A DNA stretch of 64,000 bases from Desulfobulbaceae bacterium BRH_c16a. GTDB taxonomy: Bacteria; Desulfobacterota; Desulfobulbia; Desulfobulbales; Desulfocapsaceae. Made by a program: the position numbers and the translations under genes. The notes beneath the pieces are model-generated. The model did no database searches. It was not told where the DNA came from and worked only from the letters and a program-made list of their open reading frames with translations. This document shows positions 26,079 to 33,846 of the stretch, piece after piece. Every line of letters starts with the position of its first letter. The first letter of the stretch is position 1. Location: NCBI GenBank assembly GCA_000961725.1, contig LADS01000004.1, positions 310,001 through 374,000 on the forward strand. Reading direction: 5' to 3'.

Positions 26079-26699
26079 TTACTCCTTGCGGATCTCCTTG
26101 AACCGCTTGAGTCGGTAATATGCTTCGCGTTCCCGTTCCGTGATATACTGACCAATCGACTTTATTCGTTCCTGTAATACCGGCTGGATTTTTTCCTCCA
26201 GGACCCTGATTCTTCTGGTGATACGCCTGATCTCCTCTCCCAGTCTTTTCAGCTTGCTCTCAAATGCCGCGAGTTCGAGCATCGATTCGACGACCGTCTC
26301 GAACAGATTGATCGCCTTCTCCAGGTGAGAGGAGGTGTAGCGGTAATCGTACCCTCGCTCATCGGGCGGACGTACTGCAGATTCATGGGCGGTTACATCG
26401 CGATAGCGAAGTCCCATGACCTTTTTCACCTCGATCTCAATTCCGAACTCCCTGCCTGTCGTAATCACCAGGGAATCGATATAGTCGCTGCCTTCATGGC
26501 TGCGGCTTACCTGCAGTTCCCTGACCGCTTCCGTATATATATCCTTCACTCCGTCACGCGAACGGAGAAACGGGGCGGTGGTGGAGAAAAACTCTCGGAT
26601 CAAGGCCTGGCGCCGAGCCTTCAGGATACCGATGCTGTTGACGACGGAATGGGATTTTTCCTTCAGCAGCAGAAGATTTGTTCTGGTTGGATGGATCAC
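26079..26699 (-). CDS. V/A-type ATP synthase subunit D (central stalk)
   Basis: 206-residue coiled-coil rotor-axle subunit. The start is GTG, with IHPTRTNLLLLKEKSHSVVNSIGILKARRQALIREF, the usual NPTR...LKxRL family opening, and the C-terminus has the helical RRIRVLEEKIQPVLQERIKSI. Overlaps the end of subunit B by 4 nt. Length normal. Part of an operon in which subunit A is broken and the membrane subunits are missing, so probably not functional as an ATP synthase unless another copy exists. Confidence 0.9.
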   Translation of the reverse strand: MIHPTRTNLLLLKEKSHSVVNSIGILKARRQALIREFFSTTAPFLRSRDGVKDIYTEAVRELQVSRSHEGSDYIDSLVITTGREFGIEIEVKKVMGLRYRDVTAHESAVRPPDERGYDYRYTSSHLEKAINLFETVVESMLELAAFESKLKRLGEEIRRITRRIRVLEEKIQPVLQERIKSIGQYITEREREAYYRLKRFKEIRKE

Positions 26700-28027
26700 G
26701 GCGACTCCAGCGAGAATTTCCTGAGCAGACGGATAGCGATATCCAAGGTTTCGCCGATACCACGGCGAACCACACCCTGACTGATGAACTCCTGTTCAAA
26801 GGCCTCGGCAAAATCGAGCATCTTCCGGTCGGTGTCCAACATGCCGTCCCTGCCCACTATTGCCTCCAGCCGGCGGAGATCTCTGCCCTTGGCATAATGG
26901 CGATAAAGAAGATCGGCGGTTTGCCGGTGATCCCCTCGCGTATGCCCTTCCCCGATTCCATTCTGCATCAACCTGGACAGGCTCGGCAGGACGTCCACCG
27001 GCGGAAACAGCCCCTTCTGATGCAATTCCCGGGCCAGGACTATCTGCTCTTCGGTTATGTAGCCGGTCAGATCGGGGATCGGATGGGTTATGTCGTCTTC
27101 GGGCATGGTCACCAGGGGCAGCATGGTAACCGAACCGTTCATCCCGACGATACGTCCGGCCCGCTCGTACAGCGAGGCAAGATCGGAATACATATATCCC
27201 GGATAGCCGCGTCTGCCGGGGAGTTCCTCCCTGGCGGTGGAAACCTCCCGCAGGGCGTCGCAATAGTTGGTCATATCGGTGATGACCACCAATACATCCA
27301 TGGACTTCTCAAAGGCGAGATATTCCGCGACAGTAAGCGCCAGGCGCGGAGCCAGCAGACGCTCCACGACCGGCTCACCCGCAAGATTGACGAAGGCGAC
27401 GAAGCCGGACTTCATCTCGTCGAGGGTCTTCATATAGAAGGCATACTCATGCCATGCAAGACCAAGCGCCACGAAGACCACCACAAACCCTTTTTCGTTC
27501 CCTCCCGCCGCCAGCCTGGCGTTTTTCAGGACAGCGGCGGCGATATCGCCGGCGGGCAGTCCGGAACAGGAAAAAATCGGCAGTTTCTGCCCCTTGACCA
27601 GGGTATTCAGGCCGTCGATAACCGACAACCCTGTTTCGATGAACTCCTCAGGTCTGGCCCGCGCCGTCGGGTTCAGTGGAAAACCGCTGACCGGTGCGTA
27701 CTTCTCGGGTACGAACATCGGCAGGCCGTCGATCGGTTCACAGGAGCCGTTGAAAATCCTGCCGACCACATCCGGTGCCAGCGGGGCGCTCTTCAAGGCA
27801 TCGGTGAACACCACCTGCGAACCGAGGTCAAGGCCGCGGGTCTCGCCGTAAACCTGGATGAGCACCGTCTCGCCTTCCACCTTCAGGACCTCTCCAGCCA
27901 TGACCGTGTGGTCCGGAAAGCCGATCTGCACCGTTTCGCCAACCCTTGCCCGAAACACCCTGTCGACGAACAGCAGCGGCCCCTTGACCGAGGTAATCGT
28001 GCGATATCGGTGTTCGGAGAGTCTCAT
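26696..28027 (-). CDS. V/A-type ATP synthase subunit B
   Basis: 443-residue non-catalytic regulatory subunit of the V1/A1 head. Expected sequence blocks are visible: VGETVQIGFPDHTVMAGEVLKV, GRIFNGSCEPIDGLP, ETGLSVIDGLNTLVKGQKLPIFSCSGLP (the degenerate P-loop of B subunits), DMTNYCDALREVSTAREELPGRRGYPGYMYSDLASLYERAG, and LSRLMQNGIGEGHTRGDH. Length is full. ATGA overlap with the subunit A remnant upstream. Apparently intact although its partner is deleted. Confidence 0.93.
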   Translation of the reverse strand: MRLSEHRYRTITSVKGPLLFVDRVFRARVGETVQIGFPDHTVMAGEVLKVEGETVLIQVYGETRGLDLGSQVVFTDALKSAPLAPDVVGRIFNGSCEPIDGLPMFVPEKYAPVSGFPLNPTARARPEEFIETGLSVIDGLNTLVKGQKLPIFSCSGLPAGDIAAAVLKNARLAAGGNEKGFVVVFVALGLAWHEYAFYMKTLDEMKSGFVAFVNLAGEPVVERLLAPRLALTVAEYLAFEKSMDVLVVITDMTNYCDALREVSTAREELPGRRGYPGYMYSDLASLYERAGRIVGMNGSVTMLPLVTMPEDDITHPIPDLTGYITEEQIVLARELHQKGLFPPVDVLPSLSRLMQNGIGEGHTRGDHRQTADLLYRHYAKGRDLRRLEAIVGRDGMLDTDRKMLDFAEAFEQEFISQGVVRRGIGETLDIAIRLLRKFSLESP

Positions 28028-28734
28028 GAATCCTCCCCTTTTGCCACATCTTCCAAGAATTCTCCCTGTTCAAGCTGTTTTTCCGCCCGATCATGGGACT
28101 GCAGGATGGTCCTAATCCGCTCGAAAGTCTGTTGCGGTGTATAAAAAGCGTCGTCGGTAAAGGCGTTCTGGGCCAGAAAGGAAACCCTGATCTTCTCGGC
28201 CGTATGCATCAGCAGCCGGTCGCTGTCCTGCAGTCCCTCCATGCCGACGATTTCCGCCACCTCACGCAACGCCTCCTCGCGCTGCAGGAGTTTGCCGGTC
28301 CTCTGCTTCAGCTCCAGCCAGTCAGACGATACCGTCTCCCGGAAATAGCCGGTGATCGCTTTATCATACAGCGAATAACTCTGGAACCAGTTTATAGCCG
28401 GGAAATGACGGCGGTAGGCCAGGGAGGTATCCAGCATGAGGAAATTACCGGTCATTCTCAGGCACGCCTGGGTCACCGGCTCGGTGAAATCCCCTCCCGG
28501 CGGTGAAACCGAAAGGATCATTGTCAGCGAACCGGTCGCGCCGCTGAGGGTTTCCACCACTCCGGCCCTCTCGAAAAAGCTTGCCAGCCGTGAGGCGAGA
28601 TAGGTCGGATAGCCTTCCTCGCCCGGCATCTGGATGAAGGGACCGGTCTCACTGTACAATCGGGTGAGCGGCCGCTGCAGGCCATCGAACATCGCGCACA
28701 AAAGTCCCGGCCCCAGCCGGCCCTCACGTTCATA
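28024..28734 (-). pseudogene. V/A-type ATP synthase subunit A, internally and N-terminally deleted
   Basis: An open frame of about 235 codons where intact subunit A has about 580. It contains the family segment LGPGLLCAMFDGLQRPL and ends the first block at SETGPFIQ; the next residue begins MPGEEGYPTYLASRLASFFERAG, a motif normally about 230 residues later. The nucleotide-binding core, including the Walker A loop, is gone; the junction is near 28630 and stays in frame. Upstream the frame meets a stop and has no ATG (the first candidate start is TTG at 28701), so about 70 N-terminal residues are missing too. The C-terminal part looks normal and overlaps B by ATGA. Cannot hydrolyse ATP if translated. 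A collapsed assembly is the alternative. Confidence 0.82.
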
Positions 28735-29050
28735 TTTTCCCCGGGCGGATTCTGTCTATGTGCGTCCTGACGATCCTCGCCAGGAGTTTGTCTCCCAGGG
28801 TCGACAGGAGCCGGTCAAGTTCGGCAGCATCCTCGACCATGGCTGCAATTTTTTGCTCGGCGGTCTTCCTGGCCTCATCCACATCCGCCAGACTCGATTC
28901 CTCCAGTTTGCCGACCTCCGCCTCTTTTTCCCTTTCGATTACCCGTTTCTGCTCTGCAAGCCATAGGCTGATCTTTTCCTCTTCCGCCTTCACACGTTCG
29001 GCAATAGCTTTCTCTGCTTCAAGTACTTTGTTGAGGATATCCCCTTCCAT
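28730..29050 (-). CDS. V/A-type ATP synthase subunit H/G-like coiled-coil protein
   Basis: 106 residues from the ATG at 29050 (site GGAGCAGGAAGGG). Almost entirely charged helix (VLEAEKAIAERVKAEEEK and VIEREKEAEVGKLEESS) with a C-terminal ARIVRTHIDRIRPG block, as in peripheral-stalk H/G subunits that begin bacterial V/A-ATPase operons. In complete operons subunits I, K, E, C and F usually separate it from A; here it directly abuts the A remnant, so the junction marks a deletion. Confidence 0.75.
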   Translation of the reverse strand: MEGDILNKVLEAEKAIAERVKAEEEKISLWLAEQKRVIEREKEAEVGKLEESSLADVDEARKTAEQKIAAMVEDAAELDRLLSTLGDKLLARIVRTHIDRIRPGKI

Positions 29051-29063
29051 CCCTTCCTGCTCC

Positions 29064-29528
29064 TCACGGGACGTCGGTATCGCTGTGCATGGCATGGCCG
29101 AAGTGGAGGATATTACGAACCCTGACAACCATCTTGCGTTCAATCTGTGGGTATACCACTGTTTCTCCGGGGATGAATCCGTCCTGCATGGTTACCTCGA
29201 CGACCTTTTCCACCTCCCCGACCAACTGAAAGCCAAGATCCTTGTCGCTGTCCCAGACAACTACCGAGATCGCAGGGTTCGTCAGAACGTTGCTTGCCGT
29301 CTGGGGACAGAACCAGGCGGTAACAAGTACAACGCCCCCTTCTTCCATGGTTATCCGCTCCGCCGTAGCAAGGTGGGGAATGCCTTTTTCATTCGCGGTT
29401 GCAACAAAAATGTGCCTGACCATTCCGGCAAGTTCCACCGCTTTGCCAAGCGTCGCTATGTCCAGAGCAGGACTCTCGCCTTTTGGTTGTCGTTCCCGTG
29501 TTTGGGTCGCATAGCCATAGATATCCAT
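29064..29528 (-). CDS. Pyridoxamine 5'-phosphate oxidase-like flavin-binding protein
   Basis: 154 residues from the ATG at 29528 (site AGGGGGTGACG). A split-barrel FMN-binding fold: FVATANEKGIPHLATAERI, VVLVTAWFCPQTASNVLTNPAISVVVWD, GFQLVGEVEKVVE, and a C-terminal RKMVVRVRNILHFGHA. Probably a general flavin or F420-type oxidoreductase-like protein, not true PdxH. It is 13 nt before the ATPase subunit H gene. An IS66-type end 38 bp upstream of its start has replaced or interrupted the original promoter area. Confidence 0.82.
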   Translation of the reverse strand: MDIYGYATQTRERQPKGESPALDIATLGKAVELAGMVRHIFVATANEKGIPHLATAERITMEEGGVVLVTAWFCPQTASNVLTNPAISVVVWDSDKDLGFQLVGEVEKVVEVTMQDGFIPGETVVYPQIERKMVVRVRNILHFGHAMHSDTDVP

Positions 29529-29565
29529 CGTCACCCCCTGCTGTAAGATTTTCGTCGACCAAAAA

Positions 29566-29602
29566 AATCGTTCACCGGTACACATCAAAAGACTGCATAA
29601 CC
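29566..29602 (+). mobile_element. IS66-type end remnant
   Basis: AATCGTTCACCGGTACACATC followed by AAAAGACTGCATAACC repeats the terminal 37 bp of MITE copy 1 almost exactly, without the rest of the element or its other end. A leftover of a larger insertion or of a deletion between copies. Confidence 0.75.
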
Positions 29603-29718
29603 AGGGAGCAAAAGAAAGGCGCAAACCTTTCCCGCATCCTCTTCCGTAGTGGAAATCGCGAAAAGAGAGGAGGCCGGAGAAGCGCTTCGATGATTAGGAG
29701 TGTCAGGTGTGAGCCACG

Positions 29719-29925
29719 TTACCTTGGTGATGGGTCCGAGCCGCCGCCGTAGTACTCACACTGGGAAAAATTGATCTGCTCGTGACAGCTTTTACACATA
29801 TGCGGGCGGTCGAATTCATCGGAGAATATTTCCACTTCCGTGCCGCAGCGGTGACACTTGCAGACAAACGACTTCAGGTCCCTGAATGATTCAAAACCGG
29901 GACAATGACTCGATGGTGTATTCAT
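29719..29925 (-). CDS. Small zinc-ribbon protein
   Basis: 68 residues from the ATG at 29925. Cysteine layout FVCKCHRCGTEVEIFSDEFD then HMCKSCHEQINFSQC gives two CxxC knuckles about 20 residues apart, with additional cysteines, so one zinc ribbon is likely. An N-terminal SHCPGFESFRDLKSF is typical of small zinc-ribbon proteins of Desulfobacterota; no function known. Standing alone between an IS end and a stem-loop repeat. Confidence 0.7.
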   Translation of the reverse strand: MNTPSSHCPGFESFRDLKSFVCKCHRCGTEVEIFSDEFDRPHMCKSCHEQINFSQCEYYGGGSDPSPR

Positions 29926-30372
29926 AACGCACCCCCAGTTAACTTTAAACATCGTTTCATCAGAGAGTACCCAGGGAAATCATTTTTTGGAATGGTGCCC
30001 TTCTTTTCTTTTATGGACTGCGGGAAGCAAAGTCAAGAGTAACACCTGACACCCCACAAGGGGGTATAAGTACCTTCACGAAATTCTTTCTAAAAACAAG
30101 AAAAGAATTTCTAAGGTAGTGACAAGAAAAACGAAGACTCGCCGATTTCGCCGGCTCGATGAGCGACCCAAAGATCCTGTTGTCGGACAATTTAAAGGCG
30201 CCCCAACTTGATATAGAAAAGCGGACAGCTTATACTTTCTGTTCAAAGGATCAGTTAGGGAAGGTTCTTTTTCACTCTGATGGAGCCTGAGCCAATGATC
30301 CACAGCCCTCGAAGACCTGACCTTGAGTGCAGAGGGCCTTTCGTAATGAACACTGCTATAAAGGAGGACCCC
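29926..30372. other. 447-bp intergenic region with stem-loop repeat copy C
   Basis: Apart from the repeat at 30045-30120 it holds AT-rich leader sequence of the downstream small-protein pair; no promoter box or RNA could be named. Confidence 0.5.
30045..30120 (-). repeat. Stem-loop dispersed repeat, copy C
   Basis: Inverted relative to copy A: CTGACACCCCACAAGGGGGTA leader, arm GTACCTTCACGAAATTC (30070-30086), loop, arm GAATTTCTAAGGTA (30105-30118). The arms are complementary apart from the two-base CG bulge that all copies share. Confidence 0.85.
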
Positions 30373-30675
30373 ATGGAAATTAAGGATTACTGCAAAGGTG
30401 TGGATATGGAACTCACCTTATGGAAAGCAAAACTTTACGATGTAATCAGTCAGATAGAGCGATTGCCTACCGGCAGCAAGCAGCGGATGTATGAAGAGGT
30501 TAACGGCCTCCATATCGTCATGGCTGAATTGGAGGAAAGAATTGAAAAACTGCGGAAAGAGTGCCCGACCGAATGGCAGCCTCAGCAGGAAGATATAAAA
30601 ATGAAAATTTCGGAACTCAACACTAGATACAACGACACTGCAGGTGTGCTCTTCGACTATGATTACGGTGGTTAA
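30373..30675 (+). CDS. Hypothetical helical protein
   Basis: 100 residues; start set by AAGGAGGACCCC before the ATG at 30373. Predicted all-helical (ELTLWKAKLYDVISQIERL, IVMAELEERIEKLRKEC) with a KECPTEW segment and an acidic end (FDYDYGG). The layout recalls small coiled-coil stress proteins of the sll1863 type, but similarity is only by composition. Pairs with the following gene. Confidence 0.65.
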   Translation: MEIKDYCKGVDMELTLWKAKLYDVISQIERLPTGSKQRMYEEVNGLHIVMAELEERIEKLRKECPTEWQPQQEDIKMKISELNTRYNDTAGVLFDYDYGG

Positions 30676-30703
30676 AGGTTATTCGAATAGAGGAGGAAGT
30701 GTT

Positions 30704-31015
30704 ATGAAGCGGCAAAAAGAGATGGTCGAGTCGTTTCTGTTAGCCCATCGCGAATTTATGAGCAACCTGAACGATTCCATCGATATAATTGAACGCGATA
30801 TCCAGGAGGCTGCGGATTTCGACAAAGAGTGCACAGGTGAATGGTGTACGACAATGGAAACTTCGATCGACGAGCTGGCCAAATTCATCTATTCCATCAG
30901 TGAACCCAGGTGGCTCTCTGAAGAGGATTCACAGACAATACGCAACATGAGGCACAGGATTCACGATATTTATGCCAGATTCAGAGGAATTAACGCACGT
31001 ACAGGGAAAGAGTAA
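30704..31015 (+). CDS. Hypothetical helical protein, partner of the preceding gene
   Basis: 103 residues; start set by AGAGGAGGAAG before the ATG at 30704. Helical, rich in Asp/Glu, with KECTGEWC in the middle, echoing KECPTEW of the upstream protein, which suggests an old duplication. No known family. The two genes form a short unit ended by a terminator at 31188-31234 and bracketed by stem-loop repeats C and D. Confidence 0.65.
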   Translation: MKRQKEMVESFLLAHREFMSNLNDSIDIIERDIQEAADFDKECTGEWCTTMETSIDELAKFIYSISEPRWLSEEDSQTIRNMRHRIHDIYARFRGINARTGKE

Positions 31016-31044
31016 TTCCAAAAAGAGCCATATGTCCGGGGCTA

Positions 31045-31120
31045 CACCCCCCAAGGGGGTACTCTTTGCAGTCCCCCCGGGATAAGTACCTTCATCATTC
31101 CTAATGAATTTCTAAGGTAC
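31045..31120 (-). repeat. Stem-loop dispersed repeat, copy D
   Basis: ACCCCCCAAGGGGGTACTC leader, then GTACCTTCATCATTC (31086-31100) opposite GAATTTCTAAGGTAC (31106-31120). Same orientation as copy C. Confidence 0.82.
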
Positions 31121-31187
31121 TAAAGAAGCATATTGCCCTTGAAGACAAAAGTTGAAGCCGGCTTTCGGGCCGGCTGCAACGACGAGA

Positions 31188-31234
31188 AACCCGAAAACCG
31201 ACGCCATTGGCTAACGGAATCCGGGTTGTTTTTT
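31188..31234 (+). terminator. Rho-independent terminator of the small-protein pair
   Basis: Nested stem AACCCG...CCG..GCC-ATT-GGC..CGG...CGGGTT followed at once by GTTTTTT. A second hairpin, AGCCGGC-TTTCGG-GCCGGCT at 31156-31175, precedes it. Confidence 0.75.
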
Positions 31235-31434
31235 CAGTTCATATTCCCCTTGTTGTACAGTTCGTAAATACTGCAGGGGTCGATGAGTATCTTCCCTCTC
31301 TCCCTGATGGCACGTAACTCGCCGTATTCCAGGAGCTGGTAGATGACCTTTCGTCCAACTCCGAGAAATTTGGCGGCCTCGGGTACACTTACAAGATCGG
31401 GCAATAATTTTTGCGGCATGAAAGTCTGCATCAT
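31234..31434 (-). CDS. Excisionase-type helix-turn-helix DNA-binding protein
   Basis: 66-residue HTH_17 (MerR/Xis-like) protein: LVSVPEAAKFLGVGRKVIYQLLEYGELRAIRERGKILIDPCSIYEL is the canonical winged-helix binding domain. Site GAGGAA precedes two tandem ATGs. Such solitary proteins may be regulators or relics of integrative elements; no integrase is nearby. Confidence 0.85.
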   Translation of the reverse strand: MMQTFMPQKLLPDLVSVPEAAKFLGVGRKVIYQLLEYGELRAIRERGKILIDPCSIYELYNKGNMN

Positions 31435-31645
31435 TTCCTCATTATGTTAACGTAGAAAGCTATGCTCTTCTACGAATAAAGTTTAGTCAGCCGGGTGATC
31501 CCGGATCAACCCCCATAAAGGGGATGCTTAAAACCAAAGATAAGCACGTAATACAGGTCGGAAAGCGATTTTCGATTTTCCCCGTTCAAACCCGTAGCTC
31601 AACTTTTCCGGCTGTCGACACAACCTGCATAGAGGAGGAAATCGA

Positions 31646-32284
31646 ATGAAGAGCGCCCTGCTGGTTGTTGATATTCAGAATGATTTCTGCCCGGGGGGGG
31701 CCTTGCCGGTACCCCAGGGCGATCTCATCATTCCGGCGATCAACAGTCTCATTGCATTTTTTCCGGAGGTAATCGCCACCAAGGACTGGCATCCGCCGGG
31801 ACACATAAGCTTCGCCAGCCGCTGCGCAAAACCGGTCATGGAGATGATCGAAACCCCCTACGGCCCGCAGATCCTCTGGCCCGATCACTGTGTCCAGGAG
31901 ACGTGGGGGGCAGAGTTCCACCCGGCTCTTGCGACCGATGCCATAAAGCATGTGGTCTATAAGGGAACCCATCCGGAGATTGACAGCTACAGCACTTTTT
32001 TCGACAATGCAAGGCGGCAGCAGACCGGTCTTCACCGCTATCTTCAGGATGCCGGCATCACCGAGCTCTATCTCTGCGGTCTCGCCACCGACTACTGCGT
32101 CCTCTACAGTTCATTGGATGCGCTGGAACTGGGGTACTCCATCACTGTCATCGAGAACGCCTGCCGCGGCGTAAATGTCGCACCGGATGACAGCGCCAAA
32201 GCCATGCAGAAAATAGTGGACTCCGGCGGCCGGGTGATTGCGAGCACCCAGATCCATGGGCAGGGCAAGGAAGGCATGCGATGA
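31646..32284 (+). CDS. pncA: Nicotinamidase
   Basis: 212-residue isochorismatase-fold amidase turning nicotinamide into nicotinate. Catalytic Asp in VVDIQNDFCPGGALPV, metal-binding DWHPPGHISF, catalytic Lys in VYKGT, and nucleophile Cys in GLATDYCV. Good site GAGGAGGAAA. Its stop overlaps the pncB start (ATGA), so the two salvage steps are coupled. Confidence 0.95.
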   Translation: MKSALLVVDIQNDFCPGGALPVPQGDLIIPAINSLIAFFPEVIATKDWHPPGHISFASRCAKPVMEMIETPYGPQILWPDHCVQETWGAEFHPALATDAIKHVVYKGTHPEIDSYSTFFDNARRQQTGLHRYLQDAGITELYLCGLATDYCVLYSSLDALELGYSITVIENACRGVNVAPDDSAKAMQKIVDSGGRVIASTQIHGQGKEGMR

Positions 32285-33834
32285 AACGCGCACACCGAAA
32301 CCTCAGCGAAGGGATATTGATGACGGATCAGTACCAGCTGACCATGGCCCAGCTCTATTTCCGCCAGGGACTCCACCGGATGCCGGCTCAGTTCGAGTAC
32401 TTCTACCGCAATAATCCTTCCTATGGCTCGCATCAGGCCGGTTACACCGTTCTGGCGGGAACCGGCAGCCTGCTGGAATGGATGGCGGAAGAACGTTTCA
32501 CGGAAAATGAAATCGCCTGCCTCGGTCGGCAGAGAGGCCGCAGCGGCACGCCGTTATTTCAGCCGGACTTTCTCGACTGGCTTCTGCAGGAGGGCGATTT
32601 TTCGCAGATTCGGCTCCAGGGCCTGCAGGAAGGAAGAGTGGCCCATCCGACGGTCCCCCTGCTGACGGTGCAGGGCCCCTTCGCCATGGCGCAGATCCTC
32701 GAAACCTCCCTGCTCAACCATATGAACTATCAAACCCTGATCGCGACAAAGGCCGCCCGCATGCGCCAGGCGGCGAACAGGCGGCCGATTCTCGAGTTCG
32801 GCCTGCGGCGGGCTCAGGGCTATGGCGGCAACGCCGGGGTCCGCGGGGCGCTGGTCGGAGGGGCGGACGCTTCCAGCAATGTGGGGATATCCCATGCTCT
32901 GGGCTTTGACCCGAAGGGAACCCATGCCCACTCGATGGTGCAGGCCTTTGTCGCTCTCGGCAGTGGCGAGCTGGGGGCCTTCCGCGCCTACGCCGAAACC
33001 TACCCCGACGACTGCCTGCTGCTGGTCGACACCATCGACACCCTGAAGAGCGGCATTCCCAACGCCATCCGGGTTTTTGAGGAACTGCGGCGGAAAGGAC
33101 ATCGCCCGGTGGGGATTCGGCTCGACTCGGGCGATCTCGCCTATCTCACCCTGAGTGCCGCCCAGGCGCTCAATCGGGCCGGCTTTGCCGATACCGCCAT
33201 TGTCCTCTCCAACCAGCTGGATGAAATGGTCATCTGGCAGATCCTCAGCCAGATCCGCACCGAAGCGCCGAAGCTCGGGATGAACCCGGAAGAAATCATC
33301 GACCGTATGGTCTTCGGGGTGGGCACCGCGCTGATCACCAGTCAGGGAGCGGCGGCGCTGGACGGCGTCTACAAATTGACCGCCGTAAAAGACGGGAAAG
33401 AATGGCGGCCGGCCATCAAAATTTCCGAAACGCCCGGCAAGATCATCAATCCCGGGGAAAAACAAATCTGGCGGCTCTACGATCTGCGGGACAAGGCGGT
33501 GTGCGACGTACTGGCGATAAAAGATGAACGGCTGGACGTTACGCCCGAACTCGACCTGCACCACCCGGTTGACTTCCAGATCCGCCGCACCCTGAAAAAA
33601 GAAGAGTTGAGCCGGGTGGAGCGGCTATACACCGACCTGAACATGGTGGAGGGCGGCGCCGAGGACACTATCGCCCGGATGCGCCTTCGCCGGGATTATG
33701 ATCTCGAACGCCTGGACGACGGCGTCAAGCGAATGGTCAATCCCCACCGCTATCACGTCTCCCTGACCCGGGAGCTCTGGGAGTTGAAGCAGAAACTTGT
33801 CGGCGAACGGTTATCTATTGGCAAACGGACATAA
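32281..33834 (+). CDS. pncB: Nicotinate phosphoribosyltransferase
   Basis: 517-residue enzyme converting nicotinate and PRPP to nicotinate mononucleotide. Recognisable blocks: LMTDQYQLTMAQLYF, RRAQGYGGNAGVRGALVGGADASSN, GTHAHSMVQAF, DTIDTLKSGIPNA, GIRLDSGDLAYL and the late FGVGTAL. The NTD/QPRT-barrel layout and length match bacterial type 2 NaPRTases. The operon with pncA completes a nicotinamide-to-NaMN salvage route. Confidence 0.95.
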   Translation: MKRAHRNLSEGILMTDQYQLTMAQLYFRQGLHRMPAQFEYFYRNNPSYGSHQAGYTVLAGTGSLLEWMAEERFTENEIACLGRQRGRSGTPLFQPDFLDWLLQEGDFSQIRLQGLQEGRVAHPTVPLLTVQGPFAMAQILETSLLNHMNYQTLIATKAARMRQAANRRPILEFGLRRAQGYGGNAGVRGALVGGADASSNVGISHALGFDPKGTHAHSMVQAFVALGSGELGAFRAYAETYPDDCLLLVDTIDTLKSGIPNAIRVFEELRRKGHRPVGIRLDSGDLAYLTLSAAQALNRAGFADTAIVLSNQLDEMVIWQILSQIRTEAPKLGMNPEEIIDRMVFGVGTALITSQGAAALDGVYKLTAVKDGKEWRPAIKISETPGKIINPGEKQIWRLYDLRDKAVCDVLAIKDERLDVTPELDLHHPVDFQIRRTLKKEELSRVERLYTDLNMVEGGAEDTIARMRLRRDYDLERLDDGVKRMVNPHRYHVSLTRELWELKQKLVGERLSIGKRT

Positions 33835-33846
33835 AGGCCGCCCCTC

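Noticed and set aside
26678..28144. 488-codon plus-strand frame across the V-ATPase genes
   Set aside because: Antisense to clear subunit B and D genes with coupled starts and stops.
31234..31434. Excisionase-like gene as a sign of an integrated element
   Set aside because: No integrase, attachment repeats, tRNA or phage genes nearby; kept as a stand-alone HTH gene.
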